Below are positions 27,955 to 36,153 of a DNA stretch of 64,000 nucleotides, piece after piece (the stretch's first letter is position 1; each line of letters begins with the position of its first letter). This DNA is from Gaiellasilicea sp963763755 (lineage in GTDB: Bacteria; Actinomycetota; Thermoleophilia; Gaiellales; Gaiellaceae), in NCBI GenBank assembly GCA_963763755.1, contig CAVXQE010000010.1, positions 186,001-250,000 of the forward strand, read 5' to 3'. The notes under the pieces are model-generated. The model saw only the letters and a program-made list of their open reading frames with translations, did no database searches and had not been told where the DNA came from. The translations under genes and the position numbers were made by a program.

Positions 27955-29013
27955 ATGACGTTTCACAGGATTCGCGGTCGCTTCGGCGCGCCGTTTGTAG
28001 CACTCGTGGCCGTGGGGGCGATCGCGGTCATGGGGATCGTCAGCACGGCCAGTGCGAAGCCGACGGCGGAGAAGTACGTCCTCGGCGTCAGCAACACGCT
28101 CGTCGGCAACGGCTGGCGCGAGGAGATGATCTGCGCGGTCAAGGCGCAGGCGCTCTCGAGTGGCAAGGTCTCGAAGGTCATCGTCGCCAACCGCAACGGC
28201 GGCCCGGCGGAGCAGATCGCCGACATCCGCAACCTGATCTCTGCGGGCGCGAACGCGATCATCATCAACCCGTCGAGCGCGAGCGCGCTCAACTCGGTCG
28301 TCGCGCAGGCGGCGGCACGCGGGGTGAAGATCGTCTCGGTCGACCAGCGGATCACCGCGCCACAGGCCTACAACGTGACGAACGACCAGGTCGCGTACGG
28401 CCGGCTCGGAGCGGCATGGCTGTTCAAGCAGCTCGGTGGGAAGGGCAACGTGGTCGAGATGCGCGGCATCGCCGGCGTCCCGGCCGACACCGACCGCCAC
28501 AAGGGCTTCCAGCAGGCGCTGAAGCAATACCCGGGGATCAAGGTCGTCAAGCAGACGTTCACCGGCTGGTCGTTCGCGCCGGGCGGCAAGCAGATGCTCG
28601 ACATCCTCAACTCGGGTGTGCAGGTCGACGGCGTCTGGACGTCCGGGATCGACTACACGATCGTGAACGCGTTCAAGACGGCCGGTAAGCCGTACGTTCC
28701 CGTCGTGGGCGCCGACAACAACGAGTTCCTCAAGCAGCTGCTCAACCTGAACCCGAAGTTCAAGGGGTCGGCTGTGACGAACCCGGCCACGATCGGCGGC
28801 GTCGGGGCCGCGGTCGCGATCAAGGTCCTCGGCGGCGGCACCGTCAAGAAGTGGACGAAGCTGACGCCCGACGTCTGGGACATGGCGAACGACTCGAAGA
28901 CGATCAAGTCGTACTACTCGCCGAAGCGGCCGCCGACGTACAGCTCGCAGCTGTTCATCAAGCCGTGGACGACGTACACGGCCGCGCAGCTCACCGGCTG
29001 CAAGGGCCCGTAA
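27955..29013 (+). CDS. Ribose-type sugar ABC transporter substrate-binding protein
   Basis: This Peripla_BP_4 family protein (352 residues) binds a sugar outside the membrane. It has a Sec signal peptide (MTFHRIRGRF then a hydrophobic core, cleavage after STASA) without a lipobox. The mature part starts KYVLGVSNTLVGNGWREEM and contains ADIRNLISAGANAIIINP, the classic ribose-binding pattern. ATG 27955 is fixed by the strong ribosome site. It is followed by a long hairpin and then by ATPase and two permeases. Confidence 0.9.
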   Translation: MTFHRIRGRFGAPFVALVAVGAIAVMGIVSTASAKPTAEKYVLGVSNTLVGNGWREEMICAVKAQALSSGKVSKVIVANRNGGPAEQIADIRNLISAGANAIIINPSSASALNSVVAQAAARGVKIVSVDQRITAPQAYNVTNDQVAYGRLGAAWLFKQLGGKGNVVEMRGIAGVPADTDRHKGFQQALKQYPGIKVVKQTFTGWSFAPGGKQMLDILNSGVQVDGVWTSGIDYTIVNAFKTAGKPYVPVVGADNNEFLKQLLNLNPKFKGSAVTNPATIGGVGAAVAIKVLGGGTVKKWTKLTPDVWDMANDSKTIKSYYSPKRPPTYSSQLFIKPWTTYTAAQLTGCKGP

Positions 29014-29027
29014 GGACGAACGACGGA

Positions 29028-29061
29028 GGGAGGAGGGGCGCCGTCCGGCGTCCCTCCTCCC
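29028..29061 (+). terminator. Intercistronic stem-loop between binding-protein and ATPase genes
   Basis: GGGAGGAGGG (29028-29037) pairs perfectly with CCCTCCTCCC (29052-29061), and the GCGCCG/CGGCG inside can extend the stem. It lies 14 bp after the binding-protein stop. There is no T-run, so it is more likely an attenuator or 3'-end stabiliser that keeps binding-protein mRNA in excess than a full terminator. Confidence 0.65.
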
Positions 29062-29070
29062 AACGCGCCG

Positions 29071-30549
29071 ATGAGCCTCCTGGCCGCACGCGACGTCTCG
29101 AAGCGCTACGGCCCCGTCGTCGCGCTCCGATCTGTGACGCTCGTCGTGGAGCCGGGGGAGGTTCATGCGCTCCTCGGCGCAAACGGTGCCGGCAAGAGCA
29201 CGCTCGTGAAGGTGCTGACGGGCGTGATCCGGTCGGATTCGGGCACGATCCTCGTGAACGGCGCCGAGACCCGCGTCTCCTCGCCCGCCCAGGCGGTGCA
29301 CTTCGGTCTCGCTCCCGTCTTCCAGGATCCGGCGCTCGTGCCGGACTTGACCGTCGAGCAGAACTTCCGGCTCACCGGCACGCCGGTCGACGCGGTCCGG
29401 CGTCACCTGCACGACCTCGATCTCGACGTCGACTTCTCCGAGCAGGTGCTCGACCTGCCGCTGCCCATGCTCCGGATGCTCGACCTCGCGCGGGCGCTGG
29501 CGCGCGACCCGCAGCTGCTGATCCTGGACGAGATCACGGCCGCGCTGCCGTCCGATCTCGCGGAGCGCGTCTTCACGGTGATGCAGGCTCAGAAGGAGCG
29601 AGGCAGGTCGTCTCTCTTCATCACCCACCGCCTGCGGGAGGTGATCGCGCACTGCGACCGGGCGACCGTGCTCCGCGACGGCGCCGACGTCGGCACGCTC
29701 GTGCCGACGGAGGGCGGCGAGGAGAAGATCGTCGAGTTCATGCTCGGGGCGGAGGTCGCCAAGGCGGCCGAGAGTGCCGAGGCGACGCCGCAGCGCGAGC
29801 GCATCGAGATCGCAGCCGATGTCCCGAGGGCACTCGAGGTTCGCGGCGTGCGCGTCGGCGAGACGCTCACGGACGTCTCCTTCTCGCTGCACCCGGGTGA
29901 GATCCTCGGGATCGCGGCGCTCGAGGGCCAGGGGCAGGACGAGCTCTTCTCGGTGCTCTCGGGACAGCAGCGCCCGACTGCCGGCGACGTGCTCGTGAGC
30001 GGCAACCCCTTGCGGGCGAGGCATCCGTACGACGCAATCCGAGCAGGCGTCGTGCTCGTGCCGGCCGATCGCCTCCAGGCCCTGCTGCCACAGCGATCGG
30101 TCGCGGAGAACATCGCCGTGCCCCGCTTCAACAGCCCGCGACGTTGGGGCCCCGTCGACGTGCGGGCGGAGCGCCGCCGCGTGGGCTCGGCGATCGACAC
30201 CCTCTCGATCGATACACGGGCGCAACGACAGGTCAACCGGCTCTCGGGCGGCAACCAGCAGAAGGTCACGATCGCCCGCTGGCTCGCAAACGGGTTCCAG
30301 ACGCTTCTCTGTTTCGACCCGACGCGCGGGATCGACGTCGGCACGAAGCGCCAGATCTATGCGCTCCTCCGGGGCCTTGCCGGCGACGGCGCTGCCATTC
30401 TCCTGTTCACGAGCGAGCTGGCCGAGATTCCACTCGTCTGCGACCGGGTCGTCTGCCTCTACGGCGGGCGTGTGACCGCCGAGCTCGACGCCGCCGGGGC
30501 CGACGAGGCGACGCTGCTGAGGGCGATGCACGGGCTCGAGGCCGCGTGA
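29071..30549 (+). CDS. Sugar ABC transporter ATPase with two nucleotide-binding domains (RbsA-like)
   Basis: This 492-residue protein fuses two ATP-binding domains and drives the sugar importer. The first has an intact Walker A (GANGAGKST) and Walker B (LLILDEITAALP), but its signature is degenerate (PLPMLRMLDLARAL). The second lacks Walker A (ALEGQGQDELF) but keeps a full signature (LSGGNQQKVTIARWL). This reciprocal pattern is normal for RbsA/MglA proteins. The stop overlaps the first permease start by 4 bp. Confidence 0.92.
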   Translation: MSLLAARDVSKRYGPVVALRSVTLVVEPGEVHALLGANGAGKSTLVKVLTGVIRSDSGTILVNGAETRVSSPAQAVHFGLAPVFQDPALVPDLTVEQNFRLTGTPVDAVRRHLHDLDLDVDFSEQVLDLPLPMLRMLDLARALARDPQLLILDEITAALPSDLAERVFTVMQAQKERGRSSLFITHRLREVIAHCDRATVLRDGADVGTLVPTEGGEEKIVEFMLGAEVAKAAESAEATPQRERIEIAADVPRALEVRGVRVGETLTDVSFSLHPGEILGIAALEGQGQDELFSVLSGQQRPTAGDVLVSGNPLRARHPYDAIRAGVVLVPADRLQALLPQRSVAENIAVPRFNSPRRWGPVDVRAERRRVGSAIDTLSIDTRAQRQVNRLSGGNQQKVTIARWLANGFQTLLCFDPTRGIDVGTKRQIYALLRGLAGDGAAILLFTSELAEIPLVCDRVVCLYGGRVTAELDAAGADEATLLRAMHGLEAA

Positions 30550-31562
30550 GCGCAACCGTCGCAACCCCGCACCGGTCGCGCATCCACTGGGGCCGTCTTG
30601 CGCGCCGGCACGCGTGGACGGTCGGCGTCTATGTGCTCCTCTTCTGCCTGATCCTCTACTGGCGCACCATTCCCGCCGAGTGGGGCACGTTCGACGTCCA
30701 GTCGCTCGCGATCGATGCGCTGCCCTTCGCCTTCGTGGCGATGGCGCAGGCGGTCGTGATCATCTCGGGCGGGATCGACCTGTCGGTCGGCTCGATGATG
30801 AGCCTGATCAACGTCCTGTCGGCGAAGTACATGTTCGACGCCACCTCGGGCCAGGCGGTCTCGTTCAGGGAGTCGATCCTGATCGCGGTGCTGCTCGTGG
30901 TCGCAGCCGGCCTGGGCGGAGCGCTGACCGGCCTGATCATCACGGTCACCCGAGTGGCGGACATCATCGTCACGCTCGCGATGCTCTTCGTCTGGGGCGG
31001 CGCGGCGCTCGCCGTGATGCAGATTCCGGGTGGCGGCGCTCCGCTCGAGTTCACCAAGCTGGCGGTCGGCTACACGTTCACGCCGTGGCTCCCGACCGGT
31101 CTCGTGCTGGTCGGCGCCGTCGTGGTCCTCGCCTGGGTGCCCATTCGCCGGCACAAGCCCGGGCTCTCCCTCTACGCCATCGGCTCGAGCCGCAACGCAT
31201 CGTTCCTCTCCGGGGTCTCCGTCGCGCGAACGCGAATCGGCGCCTATGCGCTCGGGGGTGCCCTTGCCGGGTTGGGCGGCCTCGCCCTGACGGCGACCTC
31301 CGGGATCGGCGACGCGCTCTCCGGCCAGTACTACACGCTGAACAGCGTCGCCGCGGTCGTGCTCGGCGGCGTCGCGCTCGTCGGCGGCGTCGGCGGCCTG
31401 ATCGGGCCGATCGCCGCCGCGTTCGTGCTCACCCTGGTCAAGTCGATCATGATCCTGAAGGGCGTCGACCAGAACTGGGCGCAGGTGATCCAGGGCACGC
31501 TGATCGTCCTCGTGGTGATGATCGGCGGCCTCGTCCTGCGGCAGCGCGGGAAGCACCCATGA
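30546..31562 (+). CDS. Ribose-type sugar ABC transporter permease 1
   Basis: This 338-residue membrane subunit of the BPD_transp_2 family has about nine helices. VIISGGIDLSVGSMM is the family signature in the second third, and VAAVVLGGVALVGGVGG the conserved late block. GTG 30546 overlaps the ATPase stop; an upstream open frame is a shadow of the ATPase gene. It forms a heterodimer with the next permease. Confidence 0.9.
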   Translation: MSATVATPHRSRIHWGRLARRHAWTVGVYVLLFCLILYWRTIPAEWGTFDVQSLAIDALPFAFVAMAQAVVIISGGIDLSVGSMMSLINVLSAKYMFDATSGQAVSFRESILIAVLLVVAAGLGGALTGLIITVTRVADIIVTLAMLFVWGGAALAVMQIPGGGAPLEFTKLAVGYTFTPWLPTGLVLVGAVVVLAWVPIRRHKPGLSLYAIGSSRNASFLSGVSVARTRIGAYALGGALAGLGGLALTATSGIGDALSGQYYTLNSVAAVVLGGVALVGGVGGLIGPIAAAFVLTLVKSIMILKGVDQNWAQVIQGTLIVLVVMIGGLVLRQRGKHP

Positions 31563-32545
31563 GCGAGACGGTCGACACGACGACGCGGGGTCGCGACCTG
31601 CGCCGGCTCTTCGCCGACAACCCGGTCGTCGTCCTCACGCTGGTGTTCGTCGGTCTCTTCGTCGCCACGGACATCGTCAACCGCGTGCAGTCGAGCGAGG
31701 CATTCCTGACGCCGAAGCAGGTCTCGACGACCTTCCTCTACGCGGCGATCCTCGGGCTGATGGCGGCCGGGCAGACGCTCGTGATGCTGACCGGCGGTGT
31801 CGATCTTTCGGTCGCGACGACGGCGACGACTGGGGCGTTCATGATTTCGAGCTTCGCGACGGACGGAGCCGCGAAGGCCATTGCGGTCGCTCTTGTCACC
31901 GGCCTCGCAATCGGGATCGTGAACGGGATCGGAGTCGCGATCTTCCGCGTCAACCCGCTGATCATGACGCTGGGGGTGAGCACGGTGACGCTCGGGGCGC
32001 TGACGATCTACGCCCAGACGCGTTTTCTCGCGGCCGCACCTGACCTCGTGAAGAAGCTCGGCTCGGAACGCTTCCTCACCTACGTGCCGTACGGCCTCCT
32101 CGTCTGGGTACCGATCTCGGCGCTGATCATTCTCGGCCTTCGCTACAGCGGCTTCGGCAGGCTGATCTACGCCGTCGGCGACAACGTCATGGCCTGCCGG
32201 CTGGCCGGCGTGCGCACGTGGCAGGTCCTGCTCGCGGTGTATGCCCTCTGCGGCGCGCTGAGCGCTGCGGCAGGGATCCTTCTGGTCGGGTTCAACGACG
32301 CGGCCGACCTGGGGATCGCGACACCCTTCCTGCTTCCGTCGGTCGCGGCGGTGGTGATCGGGGGAACCTCGATCTTCGGAGGCGTCGGCGGGTACGCCGG
32401 CACGATCCTCGGCGCGCTGATCCTGACGGTGCTCGACTCGCTGCTGACGATCCTGAACGCCTCACAGGCTGTCCGACAGATCCTCTACGGCCTGATCATC
32501 CTCGCGCTCGCCGCGATCTACGCCCGGGCAGCCGCGGCCGACTGA
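31559..32545 (+). CDS. Ribose-type sugar ABC transporter permease 2
   Basis: This is the second permease (328 residues, about nine helices). It repeats the signature (VMLTGGVDLSVATTA) and the late block (AAVVIGGTSIFGGVGG). ATG 31559 overlaps the previous stop by 4 bp. It ends the importer operon; two different permeases with one fused ATPase is a common arrangement for importers of the ribose/xylose class. Confidence 0.9.
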   Translation: MSETVDTTTRGRDLRRLFADNPVVVLTLVFVGLFVATDIVNRVQSSEAFLTPKQVSTTFLYAAILGLMAAGQTLVMLTGGVDLSVATTATTGAFMISSFATDGAAKAIAVALVTGLAIGIVNGIGVAIFRVNPLIMTLGVSTVTLGALTIYAQTRFLAAAPDLVKKLGSERFLTYVPYGLLVWVPISALIILGLRYSGFGRLIYAVGDNVMACRLAGVRTWQVLLAVYALCGALSAAAGILLVGFNDAADLGIATPFLLPSVAAVVIGGTSIFGGVGGYAGTILGALILTVLDSLLTILNASQAVRQILYGLIILALAAIYARAAAAD

Positions 32546-32572
32546 CAGCTGACAGCAGGACTCGGCGCGCCG

Positions 32573-32602
32573 TTGTCGCATTCCGCCGGGCGGCGGTAGG
32601 AT
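32573..32602 (+). promoter_or_regulatory. Putative promoter of the sensor kinase gene
   Basis: TTGTCG (32573-32578) and TAGGAT (32597-32602) are separated by 18 bp, 22 bp before the GTG start at 32625. The leader contains CAGGAGGAAC, a strong ribosome site. A short direct repeat CTGACAG lies just upstream. Confidence 0.4.
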
Positions 32603-32624
32603 CCGCGCGCCCAGGAGGAACGAA

Positions 32625-34334
32625 GTGCGACAAGCGGTCGAGCTCGTCGGGATCCTCAACCTCGTGCTGTTCGCGGCGATCGCAGTCGTCTGCGTTCGGC
32701 AGTGGAGTACGGAACGAGCGCCGACAGCGCTCTGGGCTGCGCTTGCGTTCGTGACGCTCGCGGCGGTGATCGTCGTCGGCAAGTTGCTGCCCGACGAGCC
32801 GCAGGACTTCGCCGAGAAGGCGCTCCAGCGCGTGGACATCGCGTTCCTGGTGCTCTTCCCGTATCTCCTCTATCGCTTCGCGGTGGCGTTCGAGGCAGCG
32901 AAGCGTCCGCTCGCCCGGTACGTCGATTCGCTCACCACCGGGCTCGTAGCCGCGACCTTTGCTCTGCCACACATACCCGCCTCGGGCGATTCATGGCCGT
33001 GGTGGTTCGCAGCCTACGTCGTCGCCTTCATCATCCACTGGTCGGTGTTGCTGCTGATCGTGGCCGTGCGCCTGTGGCGCGCCGGACGGACGGAGGCAAC
33101 CGTCGCGCGCCGTCGGATGGAGATGCTCGCTGTCGCGTCCGCCGCCCTCACTGCCGCGCTCGTGGTCGCCGCGGCGGGCGGCGACGACGACTCGGTACTC
33201 GCCCTCGTGACGGGGCTCCTCGCCACGTTGAGCGCGGTCGCGTTCATGCTCGGGTTCGCGCCGCCGAACGGCCTCCGGCTCCTCTGGCGGCGGCCGGAGC
33301 AGCGTCGGATGCAGCTCGCCATCGGCGAGCTGATGTCCGCAACGAGCGAGCACGACGTCGCTGAACGAGTGCTGCCCGCGATGGCACGGATGGTCGGAGC
33401 GCGCGGCATCGCGGTCGAACGGGCCGACGGGACGCGAATCGCCGAGCACGGATCGGTGGACGAGACATCGAGCGGCGACGTGAGGCGGCTCGAGTTCCCG
33501 TTCGGGACGCTGGTGATCAGAACGAGCACGTTCGCGCCGTTCTTCGGTGCGGAGGAGCGGAAGCTGCTCACCGCGCTCGGGTCGCTGATGAGCGTCGCGC
33601 TCGATCGCGCGCGGCTGTTCACGCAGGAGCGTACGGCGCGTGAGTCGCTCGAGCGCGTCGATGAGCTGAAGAGCCAGTTCGTGAGTCTCGCGGCCCACGA
33701 GCTCCGCTCACCGGTCGGCGCGATCTACGGTCTTTCCGAGACGCTCGCCGAGCGGAAGCATCAGCTCTCCCCGGAGCGGGTCGTGGAGCTCGAGACCTCG
33801 CTCACGCAGCAGATCCGCCGTCTGCGGACGCTCGTGGAGCAGCTGCTCGACCTCTCGCGTCTCGACGCGGAGGCCGTGGTGATCAAGCCGCAGCGCGTTC
33901 GGGTCCGTGAGCGGCTCGAAGAGATCGTCAGCGCGGCCTCGCCGATCGAGTCCGTCGCGATCGGAATCGACGCCGATCCGGAGCTCGAGGTCGAAGTCGA
34001 CGGGCACGCGCTCGACCGGATCGTGACGAACCTGCTCGCGAACGCGTGCCGGTACGGCGCGCCGCCCGTGATGGTCAGTGCCGAGCAGGTGGGGGAGTCC
34101 CTGCGAGTGACGGTCCAGGACCACGGCCCGGGCGTGCCGCCCGAGTTCGTGCCGCTGCTCTTCGACCGGTTCGCACGCAGCGCCGCCAGCGCGTCAAGCG
34201 TGCCGGGCACCGGTCTGGGGCTTGCAATCGCGCGCTCGTATGCGCGTGCCCACAGCGGTGAGGTCAGCTACCGCCCGGCAGCTTCGAGCGGCTCGGTCTT
34301 CGAGCTGACGCTGCCGACGGCCGCTGGCTGGTAG
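32625..34334 (+). CDS. Membrane sensor histidine kinase with GAF-like domain
   Basis: This 569-residue kinase has six to seven N-terminal hydrophobic segments (residues about 5-220), a GAF-like region (about 235-330), a HisKA domain with the phosphoacceptor in SLAAHELRSPVGAIYG, and an ATPase domain with NLLANACRYG (N box), DHGPGVP (G1) and GTGLGLAIA (G2). No periplasmic loop is large, so it may sense a membrane or cytoplasmic signal. No response regulator is adjacent; the lone receiver at 6912 or the convergent GGDEF protein could be partners, but nothing in the sequence shows that. Its 3' end overlaps the GGDEF gene by 67 bp. Confidence 0.9.
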   Translation: MRQAVELVGILNLVLFAAIAVVCVRQWSTERAPTALWAALAFVTLAAVIVVGKLLPDEPQDFAEKALQRVDIAFLVLFPYLLYRFAVAFEAAKRPLARYVDSLTTGLVAATFALPHIPASGDSWPWWFAAYVVAFIIHWSVLLLIVAVRLWRAGRTEATVARRRMEMLAVASAALTAALVVAAAGGDDDSVLALVTGLLATLSAVAFMLGFAPPNGLRLLWRRPEQRRMQLAIGELMSATSEHDVAERVLPAMARMVGARGIAVERADGTRIAEHGSVDETSSGDVRRLEFPFGTLVIRTSTFAPFFGAEERKLLTALGSLMSVALDRARLFTQERTARESLERVDELKSQFVSLAAHELRSPVGAIYGLSETLAERKHQLSPERVVELETSLTQQIRRLRTLVEQLLDLSRLDAEAVVIKPQRVRVRERLEEIVSAASPIESVAIGIDADPELEVEVDGHALDRIVTNLLANACRYGAPPVMVSAEQVGESLRVTVQDHGPGVPPEFVPLLFDRFARSAASASSVPGTGLGLAIARSYARAHSGEVSYRPAASSGSVFELTLPTAAGW

Positions 34335-35164
34335 TCGAGAACGACCGGCGCCGTGCTGGTCAGCCCGGCAGGCCCGGGCCGAGGCGTTCGCAGGAGGCGG
34401 CGTGCGTAGAGCCGCTCGTCGGCCGCCCGGTAGAGGGAAAGGGCATTCCGGCCTTCCGTGGGGCTTCCGGCCCACCCGACCGTGACGGGGTGCGGGGCGT
34501 TTGCGACGGCCTGCTCGAGCCGGTTGGCGTAGCGAGAGGCGTCGAGCACCGAATCGGCGGTGCAGAGGATCGCGAACTCGGCGCCGCCGATGCGGGCGAT
34601 GTCGTCCTCCGGGAGCAGGGCGGTCCCGAGCGCGTCCGCCACGTTCCGAAGCGCGTCGTCGGCCGCGGTACCGCTGCGGCCGGTCATCTGCTCGAAGCCG
34701 TCGACGCTCGCCAGCACGAGCCCGAACGGCTTTCCCGTTGCGAGCCGGCCGTCGATCGCCTTCTCGAAGCCGCGCATGCTCGGCAGGCCGGTGAGCCAGT
34801 CGCGCTCGGCCAGTACCTGCAGCTCCGCGAGAGCCGTCTTGTAGTGCATGGCGAACCAGCCGAGGAGCGCGCCGATCGAAACGTAGGTGACGAGACGGAT
34901 CGGCGTCGAGATGGTGTAGAGCTCGTAGGTCGGCACGTCGTGATTGACGGTGATCGCAAGCGAGAACAGGCCGGTCGCGAGAACGCCGCCGGCGGCTCCG
35001 TACCACGGCCCGATCGAGAGCGCGAGCAAGGCGATCGCGACGTAGAAGAAGTGGCCGATCCCCAGGCCCGGGCGCTCGAAGACCACGAGCGCGACGAACA
35101 CGCCCACGAAGACGAGGGCCGAGAGGAGAACCAAGAGTCGGTTGGGGAGCGCCGCAGGGCTCAC
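34268..35164 (-). CDS. Membrane GGDEF-domain protein with degenerate active site
   Basis: This 298-residue protein has four to five N-terminal helices (residues about 8-125) and a C-terminal GGDEF domain starting at LAERDWLTGLPSMRGFE. The signature reads ARIGGAEFAIL: the third residue of GG(D/E)EF, needed for metal binding and catalysis, is Ala. The RxxD inhibitory site upstream is also absent (LPEDD). It is therefore unlikely to make cyclic-di-GMP and may instead bind GTP or a partner. GTG 35164 is taken because it precedes the first membrane helix; the frame is open further upstream but not protein-like. It overlaps the kinase gene tail to tail by 67 bp. Confidence 0.85.
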   Translation of the reverse strand: MSPAALPNRLLVLLSALVFVGVFVALVVFERPGLGIGHFFYVAIALLALSIGPWYGAAGGVLATGLFSLAITVNHDVPTYELYTISTPIRLVTYVSIGALLGWFAMHYKTALAELQVLAERDWLTGLPSMRGFEKAIDGRLATGKPFGLVLASVDGFEQMTGRSGTAADDALRNVADALGTALLPEDDIARIGGAEFAILCTADSVLDASRYANRLEQAVANAPHPVTVGWAGSPTEGRNALSLYRAADERLYARRLLRTPRPGPAGLTSTAPVVLDYQPAAVGSVSSKTEPLEAAGR

Positions 35165-35197
35165 TCTCGGAGTATCAGCGGCGTCCGGTGCGCATTC

Positions 35198-35240
35198 GTC
35201 CCCCGTTCGAGGGTCACATCGTGGTACTCGAAAGGGGGAC
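35198..35240. promoter_or_regulatory. Long inverted repeat upstream of the GGDEF gene
   Basis: GTCCCCCGTTCGAG (35198-35211) pairs with CTCGAAAGGGGGAC (35227-35240) with one mismatch and a 15-base loop. It lies 34-76 bp upstream of the GGDEF start and downstream of the small membrane-protein gene on the same strand. It could be a terminator of the latter without a T-run, or a protein-binding palindrome. Confidence 0.5.
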
Positions 35241-35378
35241 TCGGCCTCGCGGAACGGGCGTACTGTGAGTGTGGGCGCGCCCTGCGACCGTGCCGCCCGA
35301 GCTGCCCTGCGAAACGCTCGGCACTCGAGGTCTCGATCGCATTGTGGGAGTGCCGCAGCTCCTGCTGGGCGCGCCCGC

Positions 35379-35654
35379 TCAGCCTCCGAAGACCAGCCAG
35401 GCGACGAAGACCGCCGCTCCCCAGAGCCAAACGGCCAGCGTGCCGATGATCGCAACACGGCTCGGACTGGCGGCTTTCGCGATCCGTGCGCCCGCATACA
35501 GTGCGATCGGTACGCCGAGCGGGAACGCGACGAGCGCCCAGCCTTCGTCCCAGCCGGGCCAGTCGCCGCCAGAGGTGGCGTCCAGCAGCCCGAGTGACGC
35601 CGCGCCCACCAGGAAGAGGACGAGCCCCAGCACCACAGCCCTCGGACGACCCAC
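35379..35654 (-). CDS. Small membrane protein of unknown function
   Basis: The 91-residue product has three predicted helices: AVVLGLVLFLVGAASLGLL, a middle segment around WALVAFPLGVPIALYAG, and VAIIGTLAVWLWGAAVFVAW. A short loop with DWPGWDEG separates the first two. I take GTG 35654 (VGRPRAVV); ATG 35696 would add 14 residues. I do not recognise the family. Gene neighbours give no clue beyond shared direction with the GGDEF gene. Confidence 0.55.
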   Translation of the reverse strand: MGRPRAVVLGLVLFLVGAASLGLLDATSGGDWPGWDEGWALVAFPLGVPIALYAGARIAKAASPSRVAIIGTLAVWLWGAAVFVAWLVFGG

Positions 35655-35880
35655 GGGCGCAACGTATCCGACGCCTGGCTGCTGATCGAGCCGCAAGGCA
35701 GCGCCGAGTCGGAGAATCAGCCTGACGCCCAGCGGCCTAGGCGTGTGCCCTTGGGAAAGGGGGCTTGTCCGAACGCGACCGCCTTGCGGCTCGTGTCACC
35801 TATTCCGCACACGCCCGCAAGCAAACGTCGATCACGAGTGTCGCGTCGGACATACCCGTCGCCCCGGCGCGCCTACCGCG

Positions 35881-36057
35881 CTAGAGCTTCTTGCGCCAGA
35901 AGACACCCTTCAACCCGAGGGAGAGCGAACGTCGGCCGCTCGGGCTCGCGCTGACGCGGGCGCCGCGCCGACCGCCGCTGACGCCGACACCACGCTTGCC
36001 GACGTTCAGGTTGATCCCGGGGAGCAGCTTGACTCGCTTGCGGTATCCCCAGCCCAT
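35881..36057 (-). CDS. DUF4236 miniprotein
   Basis: This 58-residue gene starts at ATG 36057 with MGWGYRKRVKLLPGINLNV and continues KRGVGVSGGRRGARVS, ending FWRKKL. This matches the DUF4236 pattern: a short N-terminal MGxxxRKxxKxxPGxxLN motif followed by Gly- and Arg-rich beta strands. The function is unknown; in other proteins this domain begins longer membrane or SHOCT-like proteins, whereas here it stands alone. It is strongly basic. It stands by itself between non-coding stretches on both sides. Confidence 0.75.
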   Translation of the reverse strand: MGWGYRKRVKLLPGINLNVGKRGVGVSGGRRGARVSASPSGRRSLSLGLKGVFWRKKL

Positions 36058-36111
36058 CGCGTCGCATCGTACGTGCCGTGGACGCGCCGGCGGGCGTCGC
36101 CGCTCCGAGAT

Positions 36112-36127
36112 TCACCCCTTCGGGTGA
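36112..36127. other. Short stem-loop before the secreted HExxH gene
   Basis: TCACCC and GGGTGA form a 6-bp stem with a CTTC loop, 26 bp before the TTG start at 36154. It may be a leader structure or the end of a transcript from upstream; nothing more can be said. Confidence 0.3.
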
Positions 36128-36153
36128 CACCATCGGAAGGAACGAGGAGTACG

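Noticed and set aside
27196..30564. A 1122-codon minus-strand open frame
   Set aside because: It is a mirror of the importer genes caused by high GC, rich in Arg, Asp and His with no motif, and the plus-strand genes have clear domains.
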